Origin: Caballeronia temeraria
Lineage (GTDB): Bacteria > Pseudomonadota > Gammaproteobacteria > Burkholderiales > Burkholderiaceae
Assembly: GCF_001544795.2 (NCBI RefSeq)
Contig: NZ_FCOI02000020.1
Span: forward strand, 1-64,000
Direction: 5' to 3'
DNA: 64,000 nucleotides
Below, piece after piece: positions 1-16,431 of the stretch. The translations under genes and the position numbers were made by a program. Numbering within the stretch: position 1 is the stretch's first letter; every line of letters starts with the position of its first letter. The notes beneath the pieces were generated by a model that was given only the letters and a program-made list of their open reading frames with translations, had not been told where the DNA came from and did not search any database.

Positions 1-1416
1 GGCAATCTCGAGTTCCTCGGACGCAACGATCATCAGGTCAAGATTCGCGGCTTCCGTATCGAGCTTGGCGAGATCGAAGCGCAGATCGCCAGTCATCCGG
101 CTGTGCGTGAAGCCGTGGTCATCGCGCGGGCAAGGCAGCAGGATGCGCAGGATCAGCAACTCGTCGCGTATGTCACGCTTGCAGCGGAAATCGATGCGAG
201 CGTTCTGCACGAACATCTCGATTCGCGTTTGCCGGACTATATGGTGCCCTCGGCGTTTGTCGTGCTCGATGCGCTGCCCCTTACGCCCAACGGCAAGCTC
301 GATCGACGCGCGCTGCCCGATCCACAGTGGCAGGATCTTGCGGCTTATGTCGCGCCGCGTACATCGCTCGAAGCGTCGCTTGCGCAATGCTTCGCCGATG
401 TGCTCGGGCTCGAACGCGTGAGTGTGTTCGATAACTTCTTCGCGCTCGGTGGGCATTCCCTGCTCGCAGTGCAACTGATGGCGCACATCGACGCCAGGCT
501 CGGCGAGAACATCTCCATCCGCGTCCTGTTCAATGCACCCTCTGTGGCCGAACTGGCAGACCATCTGAGCACCGCGCCCTCGAACACGGAATTCGACACG
601 ATCATGCCAATCCGCGCTCACGGCGAAGGCGCTCCGTTGTTCTGCATTCACCCCGTCGGCGGACTCGCATGGAGCTATGCGGGCCTTGCCCGGAGCATCG
701 AAGGGAATCGGCCCATCTACGCACTTCAGACGCCCGCGCTTCAGCAACCGGACTACATCCCCGCGAACATCGCGGAGATGGCGAGCGACTACATCGCGCG
801 CATTCGCGGCATTCAGCCTCAGGGACCGTATCGCCTGCTCGGATGGTCTTTCGGCGGACTCGTGGCCTATGAAATGGCAACGAAGCTTCAGACCCTCGGC
901 GAGACCGTCGATCAGCTCGTGCTGCTGGATTCGCGCCTGCCAGATGGCCGGGCCGCGCGCGATGTCGATGAATGCACGCTCATCGAAGCCGCGTTCCCGA
1001 ACATGCCCGAAGCATTGACCATCGCGCTTCGCGGCATGCGAGACACCGCAGAGCGCGTCGATGCCCTGCGCGAACATCGGCTGATTCCGAGCTATATCAG
1101 CGATCGACACGTCATGACGGTCATCGAAGCAACGCAGCGAAACATGCAGTTGCAGGGCACGTTCGCGCCGGCGCGGTTCGGCGGCGACATCCTCTACTTC
1201 ACCGCGATGCGTTCCGAAGCGCCCGGTCAGCCGCGTCACGTCGACGAATGGCGCGAGCGGATCGAAGGGTCGCTCGTGAATGTCGACATCGATTGCGCGC
1301 ACGGTGAAATGGGCCAGCCCGCCTCGCTCGCGATCATCGGACAAAGCCTTGCGCCGTTGAACGTGTTCGACGCGTCGACGCGCCGCTATCCCGATCAGGC
1401 GCTCGGCGTGAAGTAA
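1..1416 (+). CDS. Non-ribosomal peptide synthetase, C-terminal part (A-T-TE), 5' truncated by window edge
   Basis: The frame is open from base 1 and gives 471 residues before TAA. It begins inside an adenylation domain: the A8 motif (GRNDHQVKIRGFRIELGEIE) is at residues 7-26 and the A10 motif NGKLDR near residue 97. A carrier domain follows with LGGHSL, the phosphopantetheine Ser being about residue 153. The last 300 residues are a type I thioesterase with GWSFGG (nucleophile Ser about 283), LLDSR (Asp about 310) and a late CAHGEM His (about 434). This is therefore the terminal module of an assembly line that releases its own product. The specificity-determining part of the A domain lies upstream and cannot be read. 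It is separated from the next NRPS by a minus-strand gene, so it probably ends an upstream operon. The NRPS identity is certain; the product is unknown. Confidence 0.97.
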   Translation, partial: GNLEFLGRNDHQVKIRGFRIELGEIEAQIASHPAVREAVVIARARQQDAQDQQLVAYVTLAAEIDASVLHEHLDSRLPDYMVPSAFVVLDALPLTPNGKLDRRALPDPQWQDLAAYVAPRTSLEASLAQCFADVLGLERVSVFDNFFALGGHSLLAVQLMAHIDARLGENISIRVLFNAPSVAELADHLSTAPSNTEFDTIMPIRAHGEGAPLFCIHPVGGLAWSYAGLARSIEGNRPIYALQTPALQQPDYIPANIAEMASDYIARIRGIQPQGPYRLLGWSFGGLVAYEMATKLQTLGETVDQLVLLDSRLPDGRAARDVDECTLIEAAFPNMPEALTIALRGMRDTAERVDALREHRLIPSYISDRHVMTVIEATQRNMQLQGTFAPARFGGDILYFTAMRSEAPGQPRHVDEWRERIEGSLVNVDIDCAHGEMGQPASLAIIGQSLAPLNVFDASTRRYPDQALGVK

Positions 1417-1531
1417 CGGTATCGACATGAACCGGCGCCCGCGGCGAATCTCGCCGTGGCGCCGTAAATGAACGGAGAAGGAGAAACCTGATGGCCCTAC
1501 GATCGCTGCCCGTCGACGCGATGCGAGCCGC

Positions 1532-1563
1532 AAAAAAAGCGGCGGCGCATAACGCGCCGCCGC
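1532..1563 (-). terminator. Rho-independent terminator of the GAF-domain gene
   Basis: A perfect 10-bp stem, GCGGCGGCGC (1539-1548) and GCGCCGCCGC (1554-1563), encloses the loop ATAAC. Seven A residues at 1532-1538 become a T tract after the hairpin when read on the minus strand. It lies 20 bp beyond the stop of the minus-strand gene that ends at 1584. Confidence 0.85.
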
Positions 1564-1583
1564 TCATCGTGCGAAACGAACAA

Positions 1584-2237
1584 TCAGCTTCCCCGCCGAT
1601 GTTTCCGATCGCTGTGCTTGCGCACGTTGCTGGCGAGCTCGGAGATGATCTCGGTCGCCGCGCCGATGATCTGGCTGAAATCGAAACCCGCGCGCGTCAT
1701 CTCGCGATAGAAGGATCGCGCGAGCATCTTCGAAAGCTGGCCTGGATTCTGGATCGACTGAGCCACGATGTCGCCGATCGTCTGATCCGACGCGCGCTTG
1801 AGCGTCATGCGCGTGAAGGGCGAGGAAACGAGTTTCTGCAGCCGATCCGCCTCGACCGCTCGCGCCACGAACGTGGCAAGAATTCGAAGCAGCTTCAGAT
1901 CATATTCATCGAACTGCCGTTTGTCGCGCGGACCCGAAACCTGCACCACGCCGATCGGTTTCCCGCTCAGTTCGAGCACCGAAAACATCTTGTCGCGCGC
2001 GTCCGAATATTCGACGATGGCCCGCGCGCCGAGATGCACCTCGCCGAACGACACGTAGTGACCCGCGCACACTTCGGCGATGCGCTCGTCGGCTGTCACC
2101 GAAACAACACATCGCTTCGCATCGAGCGCATCGGCCACCATCGTCGCGAGTTCTTCGGGCGAGCCGGCCGAATAGTCGGCGACCGAAAAATCACTTTCGA
2201 TGATCGACTCTTTGAATGCGGGTTCCGAATTTTTCAT
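1584..2237 (-). CDS. GAF-domain protein, probable regulator or sensor
   Basis: About 217 residues. The central part (roughly residues 30-140) has the look of a GAF sensor domain, including GKPIGVVQVSGP and the closing helix FDEYDLKLLRILATFVARAVE, typical of GAF domains that bind small ligands. The C-terminal 75 residues are helical with no HTH that I recognise, so DNA binding is not shown. I chose ATG 2237 because GGTGGA lies 7 nt upstream; a GTG at 2249 is the alternative. The gene sits alone on the minus strand between two NRPS genes and is divergent from the hydrolase-exporter-NRPS operon, so a role in controlling peptide production is a reasonable guess, nothing more. Confidence 0.8.
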   Translation of the reverse strand: MKNSEPAFKESIIESDFSVADYSAGSPEELATMVADALDAKRCVVSVTADERIAEVCAGHYVSFGEVHLGARAIVEYSDARDKMFSVLELSGKPIGVVQVSGPRDKRQFDEYDLKLLRILATFVARAVEADRLQKLVSSPFTRMTLKRASDQTIGDIVAQSIQNPGQLSKMLARSFYREMTRAGFDFSQIIGAATEIISELASNVRKHSDRKHRRGS

Positions 2238-2424
2238 ATGCGTATCCACCAGAAAGTTTCATTGAACTGACGGGACTTCGTGAATGAGCCGAGCGTAGGC
2301 GTAAAAAATTAGGATCCTGTGAGCGGCGATAAAGCCCTGCCGGATTCTGTCGATTCGAGACCTAATCCGTTTCTAACTCTCGATCGCCAAGCTGTCTGCG
2401 TTTGATTCCTGACAGGTGACCATC
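2238..2424. promoter_or_regulatory. Divergent intergenic region between GAF gene and NRPS operon
   Basis: This 187-bp stretch must hold the promoters of the GAF gene and of the hydrolase-ABC-NRPS operon. It is more AT-rich than its surroundings (GTAAAAAATTAGGATCC near 2300). A short inverted pair ATTAGG / CCTAAT spans about 2311-2370. I cannot assign -10/-35 elements with confidence. Confidence 0.35.
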
Positions 2425-3309
2425 ATGAAACGACCCTCTTTCGTGCAGCGACGCAGCGTCAGAATCCGCAATGGCCGCTTCGACATCTCCGTCGAAGATA
2501 CAGGCGAAAGCGGAGCGCCCTGCGTGCTGCTGCACGGCCGCGGCGAGTGCAGCGGCGTGTGGCGCACGCTCACGGAATCGGCCTGCGCAGACCATCGCTT
2601 CGTATCGATCGATCTTCGCGGACATGGCGATTCGAGCTGGGACCCGGAGCGCGCATACGACGCGAGAACGCTCGCTGGCGACGTGCTCGAAGTCCTTTTT
2701 GCATTGAACATACGAAAGCCTGTTCTGATCGGTCATTCGCTCGGCGGCAGCGTTGCCTTGCATCTTACCGGGATGCTCGAACAGTTCACCTCCGGCCTCG
2801 TCCTCGTCGACTTTGGACCGTATTCCGATGGCCCCGGTTCGCAAAGCGTGCTCTCCGAAATACGCGAGACGCCGGCACGCTTCGACTCGATCGACGAGTA
2901 TGCGCAATGGCTGCAGGAGCGCCGTCCGCTCGCGAGTGGACGCGCGCTGCGCAATCTCGCGGCACACGCATTGCGCCGCACCAGCACGGGCGGCTTCGAG
3001 CCGAAGCTCGACCGGGCCGTGGCCGACGATTCGCCGCATGACGCCGCGCGCGACATGCAGCTCTGGGCCATGCTCAAATCCGTGCGCTGCCCGAGCCTCG
3101 TCGTGAGAGGCATCGGATCGGCGCTGCTCACGCCGCAGGTCGCCTGGCGCATGGCGCATCAGGCACTGCCCAAGGGACAGCTCGCGACGATTTCCCGCGC
3201 CGGTCATTCCGTGATGACCGACAATCCCGACGAATTCAACACGACCATCCAGACCTTTCTCGCCTCCCTGTCGCCGTCAGCGAGCGGAGGCGCCTCATGT
3301 TTTCGCTGA
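2425..3309 (+). CDS. Alpha/beta-hydrolase fold protein, first gene of the NRPS operon
   Basis: 294 residues. It has an oxyanion-hole segment LLHGRGECSGVW near residue 35, the nucleophile elbow GHSLGG near residue 107 and a late catalytic His in RAGHSVMTDNPDEFN near the end, the layout of esterases and haloperoxidase-like hydrolases. ATG 2425 is preferred to GTG 2416 because AGGTGA is 5 nt upstream. The 3' end overlaps the ABC exporter start by 13 bp, so the two are translationally coupled. In an NRPS operon such an enzyme could hydrolyse or tailor the peptide, act as a stand-alone editing hydrolase or confer self-resistance; the sequence does not decide. Confidence 0.88.
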   Translation: MKRPSFVQRRSVRIRNGRFDISVEDTGESGAPCVLLHGRGECSGVWRTLTESACADHRFVSIDLRGHGDSSWDPERAYDARTLAGDVLEVLFALNIRKPVLIGHSLGGSVALHLTGMLEQFTSGLVLVDFGPYSDGPGSQSVLSEIRETPARFDSIDEYAQWLQERRPLASGRALRNLAAHALRRTSTGGFEPKLDRAVADDSPHDAARDMQLWAMLKSVRCPSLVVRGIGSALLTPQVAWRMAHQALPKGQLATISRAGHSVMTDNPDEFNTTIQTFLASLSPSASGGASCFR

Positions 3310-4988
3310 TTCCTGAGCAGCTCCGGCGCGAGTCGCGGCCGCGCATCGTGCTTGCTGTCGTCGCCGGCTTCATCGGCGCGATTTGCAGCGCGGAAATCGC
3401 GCGACTGATCAGTGGTGTCGCGGGCGGCCCCATACCGACGCGCGGACTGGCTATCGGCTTCTTCGCCGTGTGCGCCGCGCAACTGCTGTTCAGGACGACC
3501 TCGCAAATTCTCATCATGGATTTCGGGCAGCAGGTGATATGCAGCCTGCGCATCGAGTTGTGCCGGAAGATCCTGCATACGCCCTATAAAAAGCTGGAAG
3601 CGCTCGGAAAACCGCGCCTGCTCGCCATCCTCACCACGGACGTCAACACGTTCGCGCAGGCCGCGCAGATGCTCCCGGTCACGTTCGGGCACCTGGTCCT
3701 GATCGCCGTATGTCTCGGCTATATGGCGTGGCTCTCCTGGCAGGCCTTCGCGTGCTTCTTCGTCTTTCTGATCACCGCAGCCGTCATCTATCACTGCGTG
3801 GAGCGCTGGCCGCTACGAGAGATGCAGGCCGTGCGCGATCAGCTCGATGTCATCTTCCGGCATTTCCGCTCGCTGCTCGAAGGCACGCGCGAATTGCAGC
3901 TCAATACATCGCGAGCGCGGTACTTCACGGATCACGTCGTTCATCCGACCGCGCATGCCTTCCGTCGCTCTTTCACGCGCGCGATGCTCCTCTATTCGCT
4001 CGTCGCGAACGCGGGCGGCATGTTGTTCTACGTGGCCATCGGTTTGATTCTGCTCGTCGTGCCGCACTGGTTTCCTCAGTCGCCCGGCGTTCTCGTGACC
4101 CTCACGCTTCTGCTGCTCTTTCTGATCCAGCCCGTCAGCGAAGTGATGACCAGTCTGCCGATTCTGCGGCAGGCTTCCATCGCGTTGTCGCGCATCCGCA
4201 TTCTCGATGCCGAGCTGACGCAAGCGCCGGATGACGACGCTCGCGCAACGCAGGACGATCCCTTCGCCGCTGCGGTCGAGGGCGCGCCATTGCTCAGATT
4301 CGCCGGCGTGTCGCATCGCTATCCGGGGCTGACCGAGGATCGCCCGTTCACGCTCGGGCCGATCGATCTGTCGATCCGTCAGGGCGAAGTGGTCTATCTG
4401 ATCGGCGGAAACGGCAGCGGCAAGACCACGCTCGCGATGCTGCTGCTCGGCCTCTACGAACCCGAGCAAGGGCATGTCGAACTGGGCGGAATTAAGGTCG
4501 GAAAGCATAACCTCGTGCAGTATCGTCAGCGCTTCTCGGCTGTCTTCGCCGACTTCCATCTGTTCGACGAAATCCTGTGTCAGGACCAGGCGCAGGTCGC
4601 GAAGCAGGCGGCGCATTACCTGCACACGCTCGAACTCGATCACAAGGTCAGCCTCCAGGGCAACAGGTTCAGCACCACGAGTCTTTCGTCCGGGCAGCGC
4701 AAGCGCATGGCGCTGATCGCCTCGTATCTGGAAGATCGTCCGATCTATCTTTTCGACGAATGGGCCGCCGATCAGGACCCCGTGTTTCGGCGCGTGTTCT
4801 ATACGGAGCTCATCCCCGATCTGAAGCGCCGGGGCAAAACGGTGATCGTCATTTCTCACGACGATGCCTACTTCGAATGCGCCGACCGGCTCGTGCAGGT
4901 CGCGCAAGGACGGCTCGTCGACGTATCCGCCGAGGCGCTGAAGGCGGGCCTGTACGCAAGACGCAAGAACTCGCCGGTGGCCGACTGA
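3297..4988 (+). CDS. Cyclic-peptide-type ABC exporter (PvdE/SyrD-like), fused TM and ATPase domains
   Basis: 563 residues. The first 300 carry about six hydrophobic segments, the best near residues 15-35, 55-75, 130-165, 240-256 and 262-282, forming the export permease. The ATPase half has Walker A GGNGSGKTT (370-378), signature LSSGQ (463-467), Walker B YLFDE (484-488) and an H-loop VISHDD. Single-polypeptide exporters of this type (PvdE, SyrD) move NRPS peptides or their precursors across the inner membrane. It lies 52 bp before the two-module NRPS and overlaps the hydrolase gene, so it most likely exports that product. Confidence 0.93.
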   Translation: MFSLIPEQLRRESRPRIVLAVVAGFIGAICSAEIARLISGVAGGPIPTRGLAIGFFAVCAAQLLFRTTSQILIMDFGQQVICSLRIELCRKILHTPYKKLEALGKPRLLAILTTDVNTFAQAAQMLPVTFGHLVLIAVCLGYMAWLSWQAFACFFVFLITAAVIYHCVERWPLREMQAVRDQLDVIFRHFRSLLEGTRELQLNTSRARYFTDHVVHPTAHAFRRSFTRAMLLYSLVANAGGMLFYVAIGLILLVVPHWFPQSPGVLVTLTLLLLFLIQPVSEVMTSLPILRQASIALSRIRILDAELTQAPDDDARATQDDPFAAAVEGAPLLRFAGVSHRYPGLTEDRPFTLGPIDLSIRQGEVVYLIGGNGSGKTTLAMLLLGLYEPEQGHVELGGIKVGKHNLVQYRQRFSAVFADFHLFDEILCQDQAQVAKQAAHYLHTLELDHKVSLQGNRFSTTSLSSGQRKRMALIASYLEDRPIYLFDEWAADQDPVFRRVFYTELIPDLKRRGKTVIVISHDDAYFECADRLVQVAQGRLVDVSAEALKAGLYARRKNSPVAD

Positions 4989-5040
4989 CGCAAACGACAC
5001 CGCCAGCCGTTTTGTTGAAAACTTTTCATCGGGTGACACG

Positions 5041-12243
<7,203 letters not shown>

Positions 12244-12408
12244 TCTTCAAGGGGGTTCGCGGAATCGACGATTAGTTGCATTCCACGAATGCGATACCGT
12301 TCCCCCTTGCAGAACGGACGTTCGCACGCCGCAAATTTGCCGTTCTTGTTCGCGCGCCTTTGATGAACTAGATTTTTATTTTGTACTGCGACTGGCGGAG
12401 GAAGTGCC

Positions 12409-12831
12409 ATGGAACTGAGCGTCGAACGTGTCGATGTCTGGGCCGCCACCATCGAGGACAAACCCGGTGGACTTGCTCAGGTTTTAAATGCCTTGCGGCT
12501 CGCTGGCGCGGACCTCCAGTTCGTCGTCGCGCGGCGCACGCCCGAGGCATCGGGAAAGGGAGTCGTGTTCGTTGCGCCGCTGCAAGGCGAAAGTGAAATC
12601 CGTGCCGCGACACAGGCGGGCTTCAGCGTCAGCCCGAGCCTTCACTCCGTGCGCGTCATGGGTATGGATCAACTCGGGATCATCGGGCAACTCGCTCAAA
12701 TCCTGGGCGACGGCGGCGTCAATCTTCGCGGCGTTTCCGCCGCGGTACTCGGTACGCAGTTCATCGCTTATATCGCTGTTGATTCGCTTCAAGATGCCGA
12801 AACGGCAATGGATATTTTGCAGAGGGCATGA
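12409..12831 (+). CDS. Tandem ACT-domain protein
   Basis: 140 residues. Two ACT-like halves are visible: residues 5-65, with EDKPGGLAQVLNALRLAGADL, and residues 75-138, with MDQLGIIGQLAQILGDGGVNLRG followed by the strand AAVLGTQFIAYIAVDS. ACT pairs bind amino acids and usually regulate enzymes; stand-alone versions are mostly uncharacterised. GAGGAAG lies 7-8 nt before the ATG. It stands alone between the NRPS operon and the phthalate genes, 165 bp after the NRPS stop, behind an AT-rich stretch (TTTTTATTTTGTA) that could hold its promoter. Any link to NRPS amino-acid supply is speculation. Confidence 0.85.
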   Translation: MELSVERVDVWAATIEDKPGGLAQVLNALRLAGADLQFVVARRTPEASGKGVVFVAPLQGESEIRAATQAGFSVSPSLHSVRVMGMDQLGIIGQLAQILGDGGVNLRGVSAAVLGTQFIAYIAVDSLQDAETAMDILQRA

Positions 12832-12876
12832 ATCGTCCGGCCAGCCCCGCCGCGCTCGCCACGCCCCACGCCACGC

Positions 12877-13869
12877 TCAAATCTTGAAACTCTCCAGCGT
12901 CGCAGGATGAAAGAGTTCCTCGGGCTGCAACAGCCGGCTGGACAAGCCTTCCTTGTGATGCCGTTCGAGAAAGCGCGACAACACGTGCCGGTTCGGCTCG
13001 AAGCCATAAGACCAGAAATCGTGTCCCATGAGACGCCGCGCATTGCGCAACTGTTCTTCGACGAACGGCAGCGTCACCTTGGTCGCCGAGGTGTCATTGA
13101 GCCTGGCGAGCGCCAGCGCCTTGCTCTTCTCGAAGGCCTTCGCCACCGCGCCGGGCAGCCACGGATGCTGCTCGGCAAGCGTGCGCCGCACGCCCAGCAG
13201 ATGCATGATCGGGAAGAGTTTAGTGCGCGTGTACCAGTCGGCGGCGGCCTTTTGCGGATCGTCGAACAGGTACTTGACGTTCGGATTACCGTTCGTGAAG
13301 CACGACGGCGCGCGCGGGCCGATGACCGCATCGATCTCGCCGGATGCCAGCAAGCCCGAGATCGTCTGGCTTTCCGGCGCGTTCTCGAGCCGAACGTCGC
13401 CGGGCAGCTTCAGACTGATCTTTTCCGGCCGGCCCGCTTCCTCGTAGCCGCCGCGAACCCACGTGACGTCGGACGGCTTAAGGCCGTGGTCTTCCTCGAG
13501 GAACAGTCGCGCCCATACGTTGGCCGTCAACTGATATTCCGGCACGCCGATGCGCTTGCCCTTCAGATCGGCAGGCGACTCGATGCCGCGATCGTTGCGG
13601 ACATAGATTGACGTGTGCCGGAAGGCGCGCGACGGAAAGATCGGCACGCCGATATACGGGCTCGTGCCCGCCGCCGTCTTGACGCTAAAGCTCGACAGCG
13701 ACAGTTCGCAGATATCGTAGTCGGCGTGGCGAAACGCGCGAAAGAAGATCTCTTCCGGATCCTGCAGCATGAAGGTCGGATCGACACCGTCGATCTGCAC
13801 TTCGCCGTCGACCAGCGGCCGCATGCGATCGTAATTCCCCACCGCGACCGACAGATTGAGCTTGCCCAT
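12877..13869 (-). CDS. ophC: 4,5-dihydroxyphthalate decarboxylase (Pht5/OphC family)
   Basis: 330 residues. The protein has the periplasmic-binding-like fold of the Pht5 family: an N terminus with LSVAVGNYDRMRPLVDGEV, then EIFFRAFRHADYDICELSLSS and IYVRNDRGIESPADLKGKRI. The family removes a carboxylate from 4,5-dihydroxyphthalate to give protocatechuate. It has no signal peptide, so it is an intracellular enzyme and not a transporter subunit, although it may be auto-annotated as one. ATG 13869 is preferred because AAGGA sits 9 nt before it; ATG 13878 has no spacing to that site. It follows ophB after 2 bp and is last in the ophA1-A2-B-C transcript. Confidence 0.85.
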   Translation of the reverse strand: MGKLNLSVAVGNYDRMRPLVDGEVQIDGVDPTFMLQDPEEIFFRAFRHADYDICELSLSSFSVKTAAGTSPYIGVPIFPSRAFRHTSIYVRNDRGIESPADLKGKRIGVPEYQLTANVWARLFLEEDHGLKPSDVTWVRGGYEEAGRPEKISLKLPGDVRLENAPESQTISGLLASGEIDAVIGPRAPSCFTNGNPNVKYLFDDPQKAAADWYTRTKLFPIMHLLGVRRTLAEQHPWLPGAVAKAFEKSKALALARLNDTSATKVTLPFVEEQLRNARRLMGHDFWSYGFEPNRHVLSRFLERHHKEGLSSRLLQPEELFHPATLESFKI

Positions 13870-13871
13870 AT

Positions 13872-15065
13872 TCAGCATTCCTTTGTAATTGATGTTTCGC
13901 CGCCGATGAGCACGTCGCGCTGTTCAGCGCTCGAACGCAGCATCGCGAGGCAGATTTCCAGCGTGCCGCGCGCCCAGACACCGTCGTGCAGCGGAGCGGT
14001 GTCGCCGTGCACCGCGGCCATGAGTTCGTCGATGACTTCCGCCCGCGGCACCTTGGGCGCATCGAGTTCGATGCGCTCGCGCCGTTCGTCTCCATACACG
14101 ACGACGCCATCGGGCATCGGCCGAAGATCGCCGCGCTCGCACGACACGATCAGCGGCCCGAAGTGTTGATGCCTGCGGGCATCCGGAACGTTCGCGGCAG
14201 GCGTATAGGCGTTACCGCCATAAGTGCCCGCCGCCTTGAGACGCGCCTCTTCTTCGCGAGACGCCACTTTCGCGAGCTTGCGCCGCGCGACGCCATACTC
14301 GTCGGCGCTGCGCGTCTGACCCATTTCGCCGATCCAGCCGGTCCACTCGTCGGAATCGAAGTGCCCGTAGCCGTTGTAGGCAAGCGTCGCGAATGCTCCG
14401 TTCTCGAACCAGAGCGTCGCGGCGTACGCGCCTTCCGTCGGACGCGCCGGGTCCCAATTGCCGACGGCCGCCCGGACCCGCGTCACGCGGCTTCCCGCGA
14501 GCAGGCGCACGATATCCACCTGATGCGCCGCCTGACTGAATACCGCGCCGCCGCCCTCTTCCGTCTTCAGCTCTTCCGGACGGCGCGGCCGATAGAGATA
14601 GTCGGTGTAGTTGAGCGCCTGGATCATCTTCACGTCGCCGAATGCGCCCGATGCGATCAACTCGCGCGCACGCAGATACGGCGTATCGAAGCTATGGCAG
14701 TGACCGACGATGAGATGCACGTTCGCCTCGCGGCATGCGGCGATCATGTCGTCGCACTCGGCGAGCGACAGCGCCATCGGCTTTTCGACGAGCACGTGCT
14801 TGCCGTGCGAAGCCGCGATTCGCGTATGCGCCGCATGGAACTGATGCGGACTGGCAATGTAGACCGCATCGATGTCGGCGCGGCGCGCGAGCGCTTCGAC
14901 ATCATGGAAGGCCGGCGCGTCGAAGTCGGCTTCGAACTGCGAGCGCGCCGTCTCGCGCGGATCGCAGGCCGCGGCGAGCTGCACGCGCGCATCGGCGAGA
15001 AAGGTCGGCAGCATCAGCGAGAAGGCGCGGCCGAGGCCCACGATTCCGAGTCTGATCCGTTTCAT
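13872..15065 (-). CDS. ophB: Phthalate 4,5-cis-dihydrodiol dehydrogenase (Gfo/Idh/MocA family)
   Basis: 397 residues. The N-terminal Rossmann motif is GIVGLGRAF (residues 7-15), followed by the family hallmark VEKPMALS near residue 95 and [12 protein letters not shown] in the catalytic half. Pht4/OphB belongs to this family and oxidises the cis-dihydrodiol of phthalate to 4,5-dihydroxyphthalate with NAD. Start and stop of neighbours overlap as TGATG at 15067-15063, so it is coupled to the oxygenase gene upstream. The frame extends far upstream inside ophA2, but [10 protein letters not shown] is the natural N terminus. The family is broad; the phthalate role rests on the flanking genes. Confidence 0.88.
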   Translation of the reverse strand: MKRIRLGIVGLGRAFSLMLPTFLADARVQLAAACDPRETARSQFEADFDAPAFHDVEALARRADIDAVYIASPHQFHAAHTRIAASHGKHVLVEKPMALSLAECDDMIAACREANVHLIVGHCHSFDTPYLRARELIASGAFGDVKMIQALNYTDYLYRPRRPEELKTEEGGGAVFSQAAHQVDIVRLLAGSRVTRVRAAVGNWDPARPTEGAYAATLWFENGAFATLAYNGYGHFDSDEWTGWIGEMGQTRSADEYGVARRKLAKVASREEEARLKAAGTYGGNAYTPAANVPDARRHQHFGPLIVSCERGDLRPMPDGVVVYGDERRERIELDAPKVPRAEVIDELMAAVHGDTAPLHDGVWARGTLEICLAMLRSSAEQRDVLIGGETSITKEC

Positions 15066-16390
15066 CAGACCTGAACCTGATAGTTGGACTCGAGTTCCGG
15101 CGCGGCCTGCCCAGCCGGCTCCACCCAGACCGGATGCGCCGCGTATTGCTTCCAGTCGGTGTCCTTCGGCACCATCGCCTGAAAGGAACAGACGCTGCGC
15201 GGAATGGCCTTGTCGCCGGTACCGATAGCGGCCTCGCCCGACTTGAACGCCGCGAGCGCATCGAGCATGCGGCGGCGGAACTCGACCACGGCGACATCGC
15301 TCGCGCCGAGGCGCTCTTCGGTGCGATCCGCGATCGCGCCCATCGTCACCCACATCGCGATGTCCTGATTCGGAAAGCCCTTGATGCCGGTGAAGTTGCC
15401 GGCCTTCATGGCTTCACGATCCTGCCAGAAGCGGTTGTCGTGATTGCGCAGCGGCCGATAGTGCTCGTCGAGATCGATGCCGACCTGCTGCCCGAGGAAC
15501 TTGCGCCACGTCTCGGTTTCCGGCGTCTTGTCCGGATGGCCCCACGCCATGAAGTAGAACGCGGTGCTGCGATCATCGCAGGGCACGTTGATGTTCGCCA
15601 CGTTGTAGAGATTGTTCGGCGGGATCAGCGCGGTGGCCGGCGCGACGAACACGGTCGAGCGCACATAGTCGTGCGTCGCCGCGTTCTGTATCGGCCGGCG
15701 CAGTGCGGCGTAGCGGAAGCCGTATTCGGTGCGATGCACCTGGAGGCGAGGCGCCTTGTCCGTCGACGGGCGCAGCCAGTTTTTCGAGGTCGCTTCCGCG
15801 CCGCCCACGCGCGCCGGCACGAAGTCCGACGAGTGCAGGCTGGAGCTGTGCGCCGAATCGATCGCGCCTTCGAGAATCTGTGCCCAGTTGCACGGCAGGA
15901 TCGCCTTGGCGATGCTCACGCGCGTGTCCTCGGTCGGCGCCCATGCCGGCGGCACGAACTCGGGAATGGCGTCCTGCGGGCCCATGTACGCCCACACGAA
16001 GCCGCCCCATTCTTTCGTTTCGTAGGCCTTGTGCTTGACCTTCTTCGTCATTTCGCTGCACGAAGGCTCCGAGACCATCTCGATCACATTGCCCTTCACG
16101 TCCATCTTCCAGCCGTGATAGAGACAGCGCAGACCGCAATCTTCGTTGCGTCCATAAACGAGCGACACCCGGCGATGCGGACAGTATTCGTCCATCACGC
16201 CGACGTTGCCGTCGGTGTCGCGAAAGACCACGAGATCCTCGCCGAACAGACGCGCCTTCACAGGCGCCCCGTCCGGCTCGCTGACTTCTTCGATGAGACA
16301 CACCGGCGTCCAGTGACGGCGCATCAACTGACCCATCGGCGCATCGCCTTCGACGCGGCACAGCAATTCATTTTCTTCATGCGTGAGCAT
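15065..16390 (-). CDS. ophA2: Phthalate 4,5-dioxygenase, Rieske oxygenase subunit
   Basis: 441 residues. The Rieske [2Fe-2S] ligands are CPHRR (near residue 70) and CLYHGW (near residue 89). The mononuclear iron site fits [13 protein letters not shown] (near residues 175-187). N-terminal text such as [20 protein letters not shown] matches my memory of Pht3/OphA2 closely. The enzyme adds O2 to phthalate at positions 4 and 5 using electrons from OphA1. Length is normal for the family. It follows ophA1 after 41 bp. Related family members act on other aromatic acids, but the full set of five oph-type genes favours phthalate. Confidence 0.93.
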   Translation of the reverse strand: MLTHEENELLCRVEGDAPMGQLMRRHWTPVCLIEEVSEPDGAPVKARLFGEDLVVFRDTDGNVGVMDEYCPHRRVSLVYGRNEDCGLRCLYHGWKMDVKGNVIEMVSEPSCSEMTKKVKHKAYETKEWGGFVWAYMGPQDAIPEFVPPAWAPTEDTRVSIAKAILPCNWAQILEGAIDSAHSSSLHSSDFVPARVGGAEATSKNWLRPSTDKAPRLQVHRTEYGFRYAALRRPIQNAATHDYVRSTVFVAPATALIPPNNLYNVANINVPCDDRSTAFYFMAWGHPDKTPETETWRKFLGQQVGIDLDEHYRPLRNHDNRFWQDREAMKAGNFTGIKGFPNQDIAMWVTMGAIADRTEERLGASDVAVVEFRRRMLDALAAFKSGEAAIGTGDKAIPRSVCSFQAMVPKDTDWKQYAAHPVWVEPAGQAAPELESNYQVQV

Positions 16391-16431
16391 TTACGCTTCT
16401 CCTGACCAACGTATGCAGCGGGGATTGTTCT

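Noticed and set aside
1491-2270. Plus-strand frame with a good ribosome binding site after the first NRPS
   Set aside because: It covers the GAF gene in antisense and its product has no recognisable fold. Only its start signal is kept as a finding.
12244-12408. Terminator after the large NRPS
   Set aside because: Only weak inverted pairs (AGAACGG / CCGTTCT with a 21-nt loop) were seen and no clean T tract follows.
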